A stretch of DNA of 19,750 nt, from assembly GCA_003695555.1 (NCBI GenBank), contig RFIU01000204.1, positions 1 through 19,750 of the forward strand, written 5' to 3'. A program made the translations under genes and the position numbers. The notes beneath the pieces are model-generated. The model had not been told where the DNA came from. It saw nothing but the letters and a program-made list of their open reading frames with translations, and did no database searches. This DNA is from Alphaproteobacteria bacterium. GTDB lineage: Bacteria; Pseudomonadota; Alphaproteobacteria; Sphingomonadales; Rhodothalassiaceae. Every line of letters starts with the position of its first letter. The stretch's first letter is position 1. Of the stretch, positions 1 to 7,708 are shown piece by piece.

Positions 1-1966
1 GGGCCTTGGAGAGCGGCAGGCCCAACCCCGCCCCCTCGCTCCGGCGGCTGAGCACCGGATCCACCTGGCCGAAGGGGGTCAGGGCTACCGCGATCTGCTC
101 CTCGCTCATGCCGATGCCGGTATCCTGCACATGAATGGCGATGATGCGTTTGTCACCCTCGATATCCAGATCAACTTTTTCACGCAGCTCGATGGGCAGC
201 GATGTCTCTTCCACCCACAGCCGTACCTGACCGTCGCCATCGGTGAATTTCACGGCATTGTTGAGGATATTGATCAGCACCTGTTTCAGGCGCAGGCGGT
301 CCGCCTCTACGACGATCTTGTGCGGGGGAACGTCATAAAAGAATTCGATCCCGCGCCGCGAAGCACGTTCCCGCACCAGCCGGGCAGCGGGAAGGATGAT
401 GTCATCGAGGTGGACCGGCTCGTTCGTCACGCTCATGTGGCCGGCTTCCAGACGAGAAAGGTCGAGAATGTCGTTGATGAGCGAGAGAAGGTGGCGTCCG
501 GCATCATTGATATCGCCGACATACTCATGATAGCGCTGGTGACCCAGCGGGCCGAAGAGTTCTTGCTGAAGAACCTCCGAAAATCCGATGATGGCATTGA
601 GCGGCGTGCGCAGCTCATGGCTGATGTTGGCGAGGAATTCCGACTTGGTGCGGTTGGCGATCTCGGCCTCTTCCTTGCTGCGCCGCAGCTCCGATTCCTG
701 GCGCTTCTTCTCGGTGATGTCGCGCCCCATCAGCAGCAGATAGGGCTCTCCTCGGAATGGCAGCCGGGTGCCGGTCAGGGCGACGACAAATGGTGTTCCG
801 TCCTTGCGGCGGACTTTCAGCTCAAGTTCCTTGATCGCGCCCTTGCGACCAAGCTCCGCGATCAGCTTTTCGCGCTCCTTGCGGGTTCGCCAGATGCCAA
901 GATCGAAGGATGTCCGGCCGATCACCTCGTCTTCCCTGAAGCCGAAGGCGTTCAGGAATGCTTCGTTCACATAGCGGTATTCGCCGGTTTCCAAGCGGGT
1001 CAGGGTGATGATGTCGGGAGAGATGGCGAAGACATTTCGGAATAACTGTTCCGACTCCTGCAACGCCTCGTCCGCCTGCTTCTTGTCGGTGATGTCGAAG
1101 AGGGTGGCAACGACGGCGGGTTCGCCGTCCCACTCGATCGTGCCGGCGCGACAGTTCACCCAAAGGGTTCTGCCGGTCCTGCTCAGCAGGCGGAATTCAT
1201 AATCGCGTTCGGCTTCCTCGCCGGCGAGGCGGGCGCGGATATTGTCCGCGGCCCGCTCTCGATCATCAGGGTGCACCCACTGCGACACCTTTCCTGCTGA
1301 CTTCAGCAGCTCGTTGATGCATGAGAAGCCGAGCATTTCAATGATCCGCTGATTGGCGTACAGGACCCGGTCGTCGCGATGCACGATGATGCCTTCCACT
1401 GCCTGATCGGCGATCCGGCGGAAACGCAGTTCTTCATCGCTCAAGGGGATCGCGCGCCCGATGAGCAGCAGATAAGGCGCCGCGTCCGCTGCGCCATCGC
1501 GCGCACCGAGGAGCGCACCGCTTCGGCCGGTCGATAGCTTGCCATCCGTCGGTTGCGGACGCTGGACCCAACCGAGAAAGCGCCATTGCGGAACGCTTTT
1601 CCCGGGCGAGACGATATGCATGGAAATCGGCAGGTTGAAGGCGTGTGCCGGGTCCTTGGACGCCAATGGCGCCTGATCGGCAATCATCGCTCGAACGGAG
1701 GCGAGATCTTCGGGCGGCAGCAGCAGGCCGAGGGGCGTATCCGGGCTGGCACCGATCTCCTTGAGAAGGTCGAGGGTGGCCGGATTGGCATGGATGATCC
1801 TGCCTTCGCCACCTTCGGGCCACTGGATCAGCGCGACGATCGCCTGAGGCATCAGCTTGTCCAGGGTGGCGAGATCACGCTTCAGCCAGCCCGGGAGCGG
1901 CGAGGTTTCCACGACCGTTGCCAGCGCTCGGGCGGTGGCGTCATCATGTGGGCTCGATCCGGCCAT
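1..1966 (-). CDS. Triple-PAS sensor histidine kinase (C-terminus cut by window edge)
   Basis: Probable cytoplasmic hybrid-free sensor kinase: about 655 residues are visible and no membrane segment is seen. PAS-like domains lie at about residues 40-150, 180-300 and 305-420. The last two end in the usual DIT-[DE]KK linkers (DITDKK, DITEKK). A HisKA domain follows, with H-box core NISHELRTPLNAIIGF and phospho-acceptor His450. The HATPase_c domain shows an N-box (LNNAVKF), G1 (DTGIGM) and G2 (GLGLPL) before the sequence leaves the window. Two ATGs are possible, at 1972 and 1966. The purine-rich GGAAAG lies 1 nt from the first and about 7 nt from the second, so 1966 is preferred. An in-frame TGA lies upstream, so no longer start exists. 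It is divergent from the TonB receptor gene. Its cognate response regulator is not in the window, and the signal is unknown. Confidence 0.93.
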   Translation of the reverse strand, partial: MAGSSPHDDATARALATVVETSPLPGWLKRDLATLDKLMPQAIVALIQWPEGGEGRIIHANPATLDLLKEIGASPDTPLGLLLPPEDLASVRAMIADQAPLASKDPAHAFNLPISMHIVSPGKSVPQWRFLGWVQRPQPTDGKLSTGRSGALLGARDGAADAAPYLLLIGRAIPLSDEELRFRRIADQAVEGIIVHRDDRVLYANQRIIEMLGFSCINELLKSAGKVSQWVHPDDRERAADNIRARLAGEEAERDYEFRLLSRTGRTLWVNCRAGTIEWDGEPAVVATLFDITDKKQADEALQESEQLFRNVFAISPDIITLTRLETGEYRYVNEAFLNAFGFREDEVIGRTSFDLGIWRTRKEREKLIAELGRKGAIKELELKVRRKDGTPFVVALTGTRLPFRGEPYLLLMGRDITEKKRQESELRRSKEEAEIANRTKSEFLANISHELRTPLNAIIGFSEVLQQELFGPLGHQRYHEYVGDINDAGRHLLSLINDILDLSRLEAGHMSVTNEPVHLDDIILPAARLVRERASRRGIEFFYDVPPHKIVVEADRLRLKQVLINILNNAVKFTDGDGQVRLWVEETSLPIELREKVDLDIEGDKRIIAIHVQDTGIGMSEEQIAVALTPFGQVDPVLSRRSEGAGLGLPLSKA

Positions 1967-2318
1967 CCGCATCTTTCCGTGTCGAATCCGGTCTGTTCCG
2001 GTCGCCCATCGACCAAGCGATGCCGCCTTTCAAAGGCGCAATGACCAGCATCGCCCCCTATCCGGAAGAAGTCTAGAACCAATAAGATTTGAGAATGGTT
2101 AAGATGCGCACGGCCGACGCCGACGATCGACTTTGCGGAGAAGCAGAACGTTGTCCATGCCCGCATCCATCATTGGGTGGCGGCGGAATTTGATGCAAAT
2201 GTGCAACACATTGAAATTCTTTGTCCTTGAAGGATGATGGAGAGGAAAACATCATTGTCCGAACTTGTCGATTTCCGTAGTTTTCACGCAACATTCTTGT
2301 GTTTGAAGGGAGGTTCCC
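1967..2318. promoter_or_regulatory. Divergent intergenic region between kinase and TonB receptor
   Basis: About 350 bp without a credible gene, lying between the 5' ends of two divergent genes, so it should hold both promoters. It is more AT-rich than its surroundings in 2080-2300. I could not find a convincing -35/-10 pair for either direction. It contains a perfect short inverted repeat at 2198-2212. The receptor's ribosome-binding site, AAGGGAGG, is at 2306-2313. Short reading frames here have no recognisable protein character. Confidence 0.5.
2198..2212. promoter_or_regulatory. Candidate operator: AATGTG-CAA-CACATT inverted repeat
   Basis: A perfect 6+6 bp palindrome with a 3-bp centre lies about 106 bp upstream of the receptor start codon. 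It sits in an AT-rich patch flanked by AATTT (2187-2191) and AAATT (2214-2218). The position suits an operator for a dimeric regulator of the receptor/oxidase unit. No regulator family is identified, and a 12-bp palindrome can arise by chance. Confidence 0.3.
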
Positions 2319-4793
2319 ATGATCCGTCAAGTGAAGCGTCCACTTCTTTCCCGCCATCGCCGTCTCGCCTTTCTCGGTCTTCAGGCAAGCGCCTTCGCCC
2401 TGCTCGTCGCGCAGGCTTTGCCGGCTGCCGCCCAGACGAACAAGGAGGAGCAGGCAGGCGGGAATGTCGATGAAATCGAGCAGATCGTCGTGACCGCGCG
2501 CAAGCGTTCGGAAACGCTCCAGAGCGTGCCGTTTTCGGTCAATGCGATGACCGAGTCGATGCTGCGCGACCGGGGTGCCCAGAATCTCGAGGACGTGGCG
2601 CTCAATGTCGCCGGTTTCACGATCCAGAACCTCGGTCCCGGTCAGAGCCAGGTGGCGATGCGCGGTGTTTCCGCCGGTCAGATCGTGCGCGACCAGCCGG
2701 GCGTGAAGGAACAGGTCGGAATCTATCTCGATGAATCGCCGATCTCGCTGTCACTGTTCACGCCGGATCTCGATTTCTTCGACACCAACCGTATCGAGGT
2801 GCTGCGCGGCCCGCAGGGAACGCTGTTCGGCTCCGGCTCGCTTTCGGGCACGGTCCGATATATTACCAACAAGCCGAACTTCGAGGAATTCCAGATGGTC
2901 GCCGAGGCGACCGGCAATGTCATCGACCATGGCGATGTCGGCGGATCCCTGAAAGCCGCCTTCAACATCCCGGTCAATGAGGTCTTTGCGGTGCGTGCCG
3001 TCGCCTATGCGACACGCTACGGCGGCTTCATCAATGCGGTCCAGCCGGGCGGATCCACCTTTGGCCGGCCGAACGTCAAGAAGGACGTCAATGACGGTGT
3101 TCGTTACGGCGGCCGCCTGTCGGCCGAGATCCGGGTCAATGACCAGCTGACCATTCGCCCGCGGGTCGTCTATCAGAAGGTCGAGATCGACGGCTTCAAC
3201 CGTGTCGATCTCTACAACATTCTCGCCAATCCCTTCACGACGACGCGCCCGAAGGTGACGCTCGGCAAGCGGGATCAGTTCACCCAGCTCGAGGAACAGT
3301 TTACCGACGAATTCCTGCTCGCTGATGCCGAAGTGACATGGGAAGGCGACGCCATCGGCTTCAAGTCGATCAGCTCGTTCACCAATCGCGAGGTTCTGCA
3401 GGTGCGCGATGGTACGCAACTGACCGGTTCGATCACTTTTCAGGTGTTCGGCGCGCCGGAAGAGATCGTGACGCTGGATTCCCCGCTCTTCGACCGCACC
3501 AATGTGGACATGTTCACGGAAGAAGCGCGTTTCTATTCCACGGATCCTTCGGCGAAGCTGCAGTGGGCCTTGGGCGTCTTCTACAGCAATATCAATCGTC
3601 GTTACGGCCAGACGCTCTTCGTTGACGGCTTCGAGGATCTGATGCGCGATCTCGGCGTTCTCGATATCGACACGCGTGGTATCCTGGCGCCCAAGGACGT
3701 GCTGTTCTTCTCGGATATCCCCTATGATTTCGAGCAGTTCGCGGTCTTCGGCGAAGGCACCTATTCGCTGACCGACCGTTTCGACGTCACCGCGGGTTTT
3801 CGCTGGTACGACTTCAACGAAACGCGCGTCCTGAACTTCGACGGCATCTTCGCCGATCAGACGATCGGGCAGCCGGGAAAGACCTCGACCGACGGTTTTT
3901 CGCCGCGGGTCATCCTCAGCTACGAGGTGACGGATGACATCCAGCTGAACGCCCAAGTGTCGAAGGGATTCAGGCTCGGCGGCATCAATGATCCGCTGAA
4001 CGTTCCGCTATGTTCGCCGCAGGATCTGGTCACCTTCGGCAATCGGCCATCGTTCAAGGACGAGAAGCTCTGGAACTATGAGATCGGCGCCAAGACCGAG
4101 CTGTTCGGCGGTCGTGCGACCTTCAACATTGCCGCCTTCTGGGAGCAGATCAAGAATCTGCAGGCGACGGTCGATGCGGGTACCTGCTCGTCGCGCATCA
4201 TCTTCAATATTCCTGATGCGCGCTCGATCGGCACCGAAGTCGAGCTGACGGTGCGCCCGACCAGTGAATGGAGCTTCGCGCTCTCGGCGTCCTATACCGA
4301 TTCCGAGCTGCGCTCGACGATCACATCGACCGATCTTTCGGGCAACACCAGCGTGGTCGCCGGTATCCAGAAGGGCAACCGTCTGCCGACCGTGCCGCGC
4401 TTCCAGGCGGCTGCGACGTTGTCCTATGAGACCAGCGTTTCGCGCGACTGGGACGGCTTCTTCGTTGCGACCCTGCAGCATGTCGGTTCCCGCTTTACCC
4501 AGATCGGCGATCAGGCGCCCGGCTTCGGTGTTGTTGACCTGACGGCCATTCCCTTCGGCGATCCAGATCGCACGACCTTCGTCTTCGATCCGAAGCTGCC
4601 GTCCTATCAGATCGGCAATCTGCGCTTCGGCGTGCGCAACGAGGATGGCTGGGAAGTTTCGCTGTGGATCAACAACATCTGGGACGAGCGGGCGCGGCTC
4701 GCTCTCGATCGTGAGCGCGGTACCCTGGCGCGTGTCGGCTTCCTCACCAATCAGCCGCGCACCTTCGGCATCACCTTCCGTGCCGAACGGTAG
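2319..4793 (+). CDS. TonB-dependent outer-membrane receptor
   Basis: An 824-residue TonB-dependent receptor for active uptake of an unidentified ligand across the outer membrane, powered by TonB-ExbBD. The signal peptide has basic residues 1-15, a hydrophobic core at about 17-35 and a likely cleavage after ALPAAA (about residue 38). A TonB box (IEQIVVTARKR) lies at 53-63. The plug domain at about 65-185 includes the family signature RIEVLRGPQGTLFGSGSLSG and then VRYITNKP. The rest fits a 22-stranded barrel, with two cysteines in predicted loops (PLCSP, AGTCSS). The protein ends in ITFRAER instead of the usual terminal aromatic residue. The start is fixed by a strong AAGGGAGG site 5 nt upstream. 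The next gene begins 34 bp after its stop, so the two are probably co-transcribed. The sphingomonad-type receptor family covers many substrates, so homology alone does not give the ligand. Confidence 0.95.
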   Translation: MIRQVKRPLLSRHRRLAFLGLQASAFALLVAQALPAAAQTNKEEQAGGNVDEIEQIVVTARKRSETLQSVPFSVNAMTESMLRDRGAQNLEDVALNVAGFTIQNLGPGQSQVAMRGVSAGQIVRDQPGVKEQVGIYLDESPISLSLFTPDLDFFDTNRIEVLRGPQGTLFGSGSLSGTVRYITNKPNFEEFQMVAEATGNVIDHGDVGGSLKAAFNIPVNEVFAVRAVAYATRYGGFINAVQPGGSTFGRPNVKKDVNDGVRYGGRLSAEIRVNDQLTIRPRVVYQKVEIDGFNRVDLYNILANPFTTTRPKVTLGKRDQFTQLEEQFTDEFLLADAEVTWEGDAIGFKSISSFTNREVLQVRDGTQLTGSITFQVFGAPEEIVTLDSPLFDRTNVDMFTEEARFYSTDPSAKLQWALGVFYSNINRRYGQTLFVDGFEDLMRDLGVLDIDTRGILAPKDVLFFSDIPYDFEQFAVFGEGTYSLTDRFDVTAGFRWYDFNETRVLNFDGIFADQTIGQPGKTSTDGFSPRVILSYEVTDDIQLNAQVSKGFRLGGINDPLNVPLCSPQDLVTFGNRPSFKDEKLWNYEIGAKTELFGGRATFNIAAFWEQIKNLQATVDAGTCSSRIIFNIPDARSIGTEVELTVRPTSEWSFALSASYTDSELRSTITSTDLSGNTSVVAGIQKGNRLPTVPRFQAAATLSYETSVSRDWDGFFVATLQHVGSRFTQIGDQAPGFGVVDLTAIPFGDPDRTTFVFDPKLPSYQIGNLRFGVRNEDGWEVSLWINNIWDERARLALDRERGTLARVGFLTNQPRTFGITFRAER

Positions 4794-4815
4794 GCGATGA
4801 TGATCTGCACCGGAT

Positions 4816-4822
4816 GAGGAGG
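4816..4822 (+). promoter_or_regulatory. Strong ribosome-binding site deciding a TTG start
   Basis: GAGGAGG ends 5 nt before TTG at 4828. No ATG or GTG at suitable spacing opens the oxidase frame upstream of its twin-arginine motif. This near-perfect Shine-Dalgarno sequence therefore supports the unusual TTG start. Confidence 0.75.
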
Positions 4823-4827
4823 CTCGC

Positions 4828-6081
4828 TTGAGCCGGCGAGAAAAACGGACGACGCGGCGGCGGGTACTTCAAGGCCTCGCCGCCGCTTCGCTCTTCGGCT
4901 GGAAGGCGGGCGATGCGGCCCGCCGGCCGGCGAGGGCTCTTTCCGCCCGAACCGCTGGTGTTGACGTGGCGATCATCGGGGCCGGCGTCTTCGGTGCCTG
5001 GACGGCCTGGCATCTCGCCCGCAAGGGGCTCTCAGTGGTGCTGGTCGATGCGCATGGTCCCGCCAATGCGCGGGCAAGTTCGGGGGGCGAGAACCGCGTC
5101 CTCAGAGTCGCCTATGGTACCGCTCGGCACTATGCGCGCTGGGCGCTGGAAAGCCTGCGGCCATGGCGCGAGCTGTCCGAACGTCAATCGGCACCGCTGT
5201 TCTTCCCGACCGGCGTCCTGTGGCTGGCGCGCGAGCGCGATGCCTATATCGATGACAGCCTGAAGACGCTGGCCGAACTCGGTGTCCGGCACGAAATTCT
5301 CGACCCCTCGCAGCTCGCCCAGCGCTGGCCGCAGATTTCCCTTGATGGAGTCGGTATCGGGTTTCTCGAACATGATGGCGGCGGCATTCTTGCGCGGCGG
5401 GCAGTGCAGGCGGTGGTGAGAGAAGCGCAGGCTGCTGGGGCTTCTTTGCGGATTGCCGCCGCTCGGGCGCCGGAACCGCAGGCTGCCGGCGTGCGTGTTC
5501 CCTTGGGCGATGACGGCGAAATCATCGCAGAGCGCGTGGTCTATGCCTGCGGCCCCTGGCTGCCGAAGCTTTTTCCCGGCTTGATTGGCAACCGCATCCT
5601 GCCGACCCGTCAGGAGGTCTATTTCTTCGGCGCGGCTGCCGGCGACCGGCGGTTTCTGCCTCGGCAGCTACCGGTCTGGGCGGACTTCAATGAGGGCGAC
5701 ATCTTCTATGGCCTGCCCGATCTGGAAGGGCGCGGCTTCAAGGTCGCGCATCATGCCTTCGGAGAGCCGATCGATCCCGAGACCGCCGATCGGAGGATTT
5801 CACCGGCGGGCGTACGCGAGGTCCGCGCCTTTCTGCGCCGCCGCTTCCCGGCCTTGGCTGAGGCCCCGCTCATCGGCGCTCGGGTGTGCCAGTATTCGGT
5901 GCGGATGAACGAGGATTTCCTGATCGACCGGCATCCGCACGATCCGCGGGTCTGGCTGGTGGGCGGTGGCTCGGGCCACGGCTTCAAGCACGGGCCGGCA
6001 CTGGGCAGCTATCTGGCCCGGCTGGTGGCAGGTGAGGAAAAGTCGCCGATCCCCGGCCGATTCCGTCTTTCCAACGGATGA
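4828..6081 (+). CDS. Tat-exported FAD-dependent amine oxidase, monomeric sarcosine oxidase type
   Basis: A 417-residue DAO-superfamily flavoprotein. Residues 8-24 (TTRRRVLQGLAAASLFG) look like a twin-arginine signal, implying folded export to the periplasm. The dinucleotide-binding motif GAGVFG is at 51-56. Several residues match monomeric sarcosine oxidase (MSOX): SSGGENRVLR with Arg90/Arg93; FKVAHHAFGEPIDP with Lys305 and His309, equivalent to the oxygen-activating Lys265 and His269; VCQYSV with Cys354, the covalent-FAD Cys315; and SGHGFK with Lys387, equivalent to Lys348. The Cys-to-Lys spacing of 33 is the same as in MSOX. The likely reaction is oxidation of a secondary or N-methyl amine to an imine or aldehyde with H2O2 release; the substrate is unknown. 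It starts at TTG behind GAGGAGG, 34 bp after the receptor stop, which suggests one operon. Its 3' end converges on the FliL-like gene. Confidence 0.88.
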   Translation: MSRREKRTTRRRVLQGLAAASLFGWKAGDAARRPARALSARTAGVDVAIIGAGVFGAWTAWHLARKGLSVVLVDAHGPANARASSGGENRVLRVAYGTARHYARWALESLRPWRELSERQSAPLFFPTGVLWLARERDAYIDDSLKTLAELGVRHEILDPSQLAQRWPQISLDGVGIGFLEHDGGGILARRAVQAVVREAQAAGASLRIAAARAPEPQAAGVRVPLGDDGEIIAERVVYACGPWLPKLFPGLIGNRILPTRQEVYFFGAAAGDRRFLPRQLPVWADFNEGDIFYGLPDLEGRGFKVAHHAFGEPIDPETADRRISPAGVREVRAFLRRRFPALAEAPLIGARVCQYSVRMNEDFLIDRHPHDPRVWLVGGGSGHGFKHGPALGSYLARLVAGEEKSPIPGRFRLSNG

Positions 6082-6089
6082 ACAACACG

Positions 6090-6106
6090 CTGAGCGGGGG
6101 CCTCAG
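6090..6106. terminator. Small hairpin in convergent gap
   Basis: CTGAG, a 7-nt loop and CTCAG fill most of the 21-bp gap between the convergent oxidase and FliL-like genes, overlapping the latter's stop. There is no T-run on either strand, so it is at best a weak bidirectional terminator. Confidence 0.25.
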
Positions 6107-6621
6107 TCCGGCGCGCGCTCGACATTGGTGACCCGCACGTGCAGAACCCGTTGCGGGCCGAGCACCTGTCGGGTCACGGTTTCCAGCCGGTCATGCAGCA
6201 GCTTGATGTCCAGCGCTCCAGGCCGGTCCACGCGTGTCGTTCGCCGCTGATTGAGGTCGCGCAGGAAGGCATCGCGCAGCTCCGGCACATGGGCGGAGAC
6301 ATAGGACTGATTGGCGGGGCCTTCGACCTCGAAGGCAAGATCCACCCACATGTAGCCGAGCACCCGCATCCGCTCGTCGATCAGGGGGACGGCGAAGCGT
6401 CGGACCGGCACGATGAGCAGATCGACCGGCTTTTCCTTCTGTTCCTTTTTCTCTTCGACCTTGTTCGTTTCCTCGGTCGTCGGAGCCTTTTCCTTCAGCC
6501 CACCGGAAATGAACCAGAAGGCGGCAGCCCCGATCGCGATACCGCCGAGGATACCGAGAATCATCAACAGAAAGCCGCTCTTGCCGCCGCCTTGGTCTTC
6601 TTCCAATATCGGATCATTCAT
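6103..6621 (-). CDS. FliL-like single-pass inner-membrane protein
   Basis: 172 residues. A short cytoplasmic N-terminus (MNDPILEEDQGGGK) is followed by one strong membrane helix at about 16-37 and a Lys/Glu-rich linker at about 40-62. A periplasmic domain of about 110 residues matches the general FliL pattern: a beta segment (LLIVPVRRFAVPL), then VDLAFEV, then an amphipathic helix around ELRDAFLRDLN, then a helix ending RQVLGP and a final strand. FliL proteins sit around the flagellar stator, but no other flagellar gene is present, so the role is open. The start was chosen at 6621 because GAGAGG lies 7 nt upstream. A longer frame would run into thiL and encodes non-protein-like sequence. It lies 133 bp downstream of thiL on the same strand, so it is probably the last gene of the rib/nus/thi string. 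Confidence 0.7.
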   Translation of the reverse strand: MNDPILEEDQGGGKSGFLLMILGILGGIAIGAAAFWFISGGLKEKAPTTEETNKVEEKKEQKEKPVDLLIVPVRRFAVPLIDERMRVLGYMWVDLAFEVEGPANQSYVSAHVPELRDAFLRDLNQRRTTRVDRPGALDIKLLHDRLETVTRQVLGPQRVLHVRVTNVERAPD

Positions 6622-6731
6622 GGTCGCGCCTCTCAAGCGGTGGGTGCAGGTGATGTCCGTTGCGCCTATGCGCGGATGCCGGCGTGCCGGCAGGGCATCA
6701 TGGCAAGTGTGCGTCCTGCCCGCAAGGGAGG

Positions 6732-6756
6732 GATCCTTCCGGCCGGGGCAAGGATC
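6732..6756 (-). other. Hairpin at the end of thiL
   Basis: GATCCTT (6732-6738) and AAGGATC (6750-6756) form a 7-bp stem with GC-rich internal sequence, overlapping the thiL stop codon. No U-tract follows on the minus strand. It may be an mRNA 3'-end or processing structure between thiL and the FliL-like gene, or a leaky attenuator; this is inference. Confidence 0.3.
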
Positions 6757-7708
6757 AGTGAACGAAGCCGGGATGCGCGAAAGAGAGCGCGCGCCCTGCC
6801 TCATCGCGGACGGTGACGCCTTCGCCGGCCTCGACCCGTCCGATCCAGGCAAGCGGTGTCCTTGCGGCCTGCGCGGCGCGCATCAGGTCGTCCCGGCCCT
6901 CGGGTGGGACGGCGAGCAGCAGTTCATAGTCGTCGCCGCCGGTGAGCACCCGCGTCCACCATTCCGGTTGTTCCGCCAGAAGGCGACAGGTGTCCGCTGA
7001 AAGCGGCAAGCGGGCGCGATCAATGACGAGGCGCACACCGCTCGTTCGCGCCATGTGGCCGGCATCGGCGACGAGTCCATCGGAGACGTCGATCGCCGCA
7101 TGCGCGATCGGCCGCACGCGTTGTCCGAGGGAAAGTCGGGGAGACGGCAGGTAGAATCGTTCAATCCATGCCTCGCGGCGCGCCAGTTCGCCCTTGAGCG
7201 CGGCCAGCCCCAGGGGCGCATCGCCGAGCGTACCGCTGAGATAAAGCAGGTCGCCGGCCCGCGCGCCGCAACGCCGCAGCGCCTCGCCCTTCGGCACTTC
7301 GCCGAGCGCGGTCAGAGAGAAGACCTCGCCGCGTGCCTGTGAAATCGTGTCGCCGCCGAGCAGCGCCAGAGAGAAATGTTCGAGATCGCGACCAAGCCCC
7401 TCGACGAAACGTCGTGCGGCGTCTTCATCGAGATCGCCGCGGGCCGCATAGCCGAGCAGGATGCCGCGCGCCGTCGCCCCCATCGCCGCAAGGTCCGAAA
7501 GATTGACGCGCACCAGCTTGCGGGCGACCAGCGCCGGGTCGTCGCCGTCAAGATAGTGACGGCCGGCGGCCATCATGTCGAGGGTTGCGACGAGTTCGCG
7601 ATCGGGCGCGACGGCAAGCACGGCGGCGTCGTCTTCCAGTCCCAGGCTTTCCTTCGCCTGCCGGGCAAGCGGGCGCAGAAGCCGGCCGATCAGATCGAAT
7701 TCCCGCAT
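6755..7708 (-). CDS. thiL: Thiamine-monophosphate kinase
   Basis: 317 residues, the usual family size. ThiL phosphorylates thiamine monophosphate with ATP to give thiamine diphosphate, the last step of thiamine cofactor synthesis, in the cytoplasm. Family motifs appear in order: LEDDAAVL near the N-terminus (Mg/ATP site), TLDMMAAGRHY, VNLSDLAAMGA, LLGGDT, IDVSDGLVADAGHM and LTGGDDYELLLAVP. Its ATG shares one base with the nusB stop (TGATG), so translation is probably coupled. The nusB-thiL order is common in Alphaproteobacteria. Confidence 0.96.
   Translation of the reverse strand: MREFDLIGRLLRPLARQAKESLGLEDDAAVLAVAPDRELVATLDMMAAGRHYLDGDDPALVARKLVRVNLSDLAAMGATARGILLGYAARGDLDEDAARRFVEGLGRDLEHFSLALLGGDTISQARGEVFSLTALGEVPKGEALRRCGARAGDLLYLSGTLGDAPLGLAALKGELARREAWIERFYLPSPRLSLGQRVRPIAHAAIDVSDGLVADAGHMARTSGVRLVIDRARLPLSADTCRLLAEQPEWWTRVLTGGDDYELLLAVPPEGRDDLMRAAQAARTPLAWIGRVEAGEGVTVRDEAGRALSFAHPGFVH

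Noticed and set aside
131..1045. Long plus-strand open frame opposite the histidine kinase
   Set aside because: It is the antisense shadow of a clearly conserved kinase in GC-rich DNA and has no protein-family character.
2751..3956. 401-codon minus-strand open frame inside the TonB receptor gene
   Set aside because: Its translation is rich in Arg/Asp/Val shadow composition, and the plus strand carries a complete receptor with all signatures.
6622..6852. 77-residue N-terminal extension of the FliL-like protein
   Set aside because: It overlaps the 3' end of thiL and lacks a binding site, while GAGAGG marks the internal ATG at 6621.
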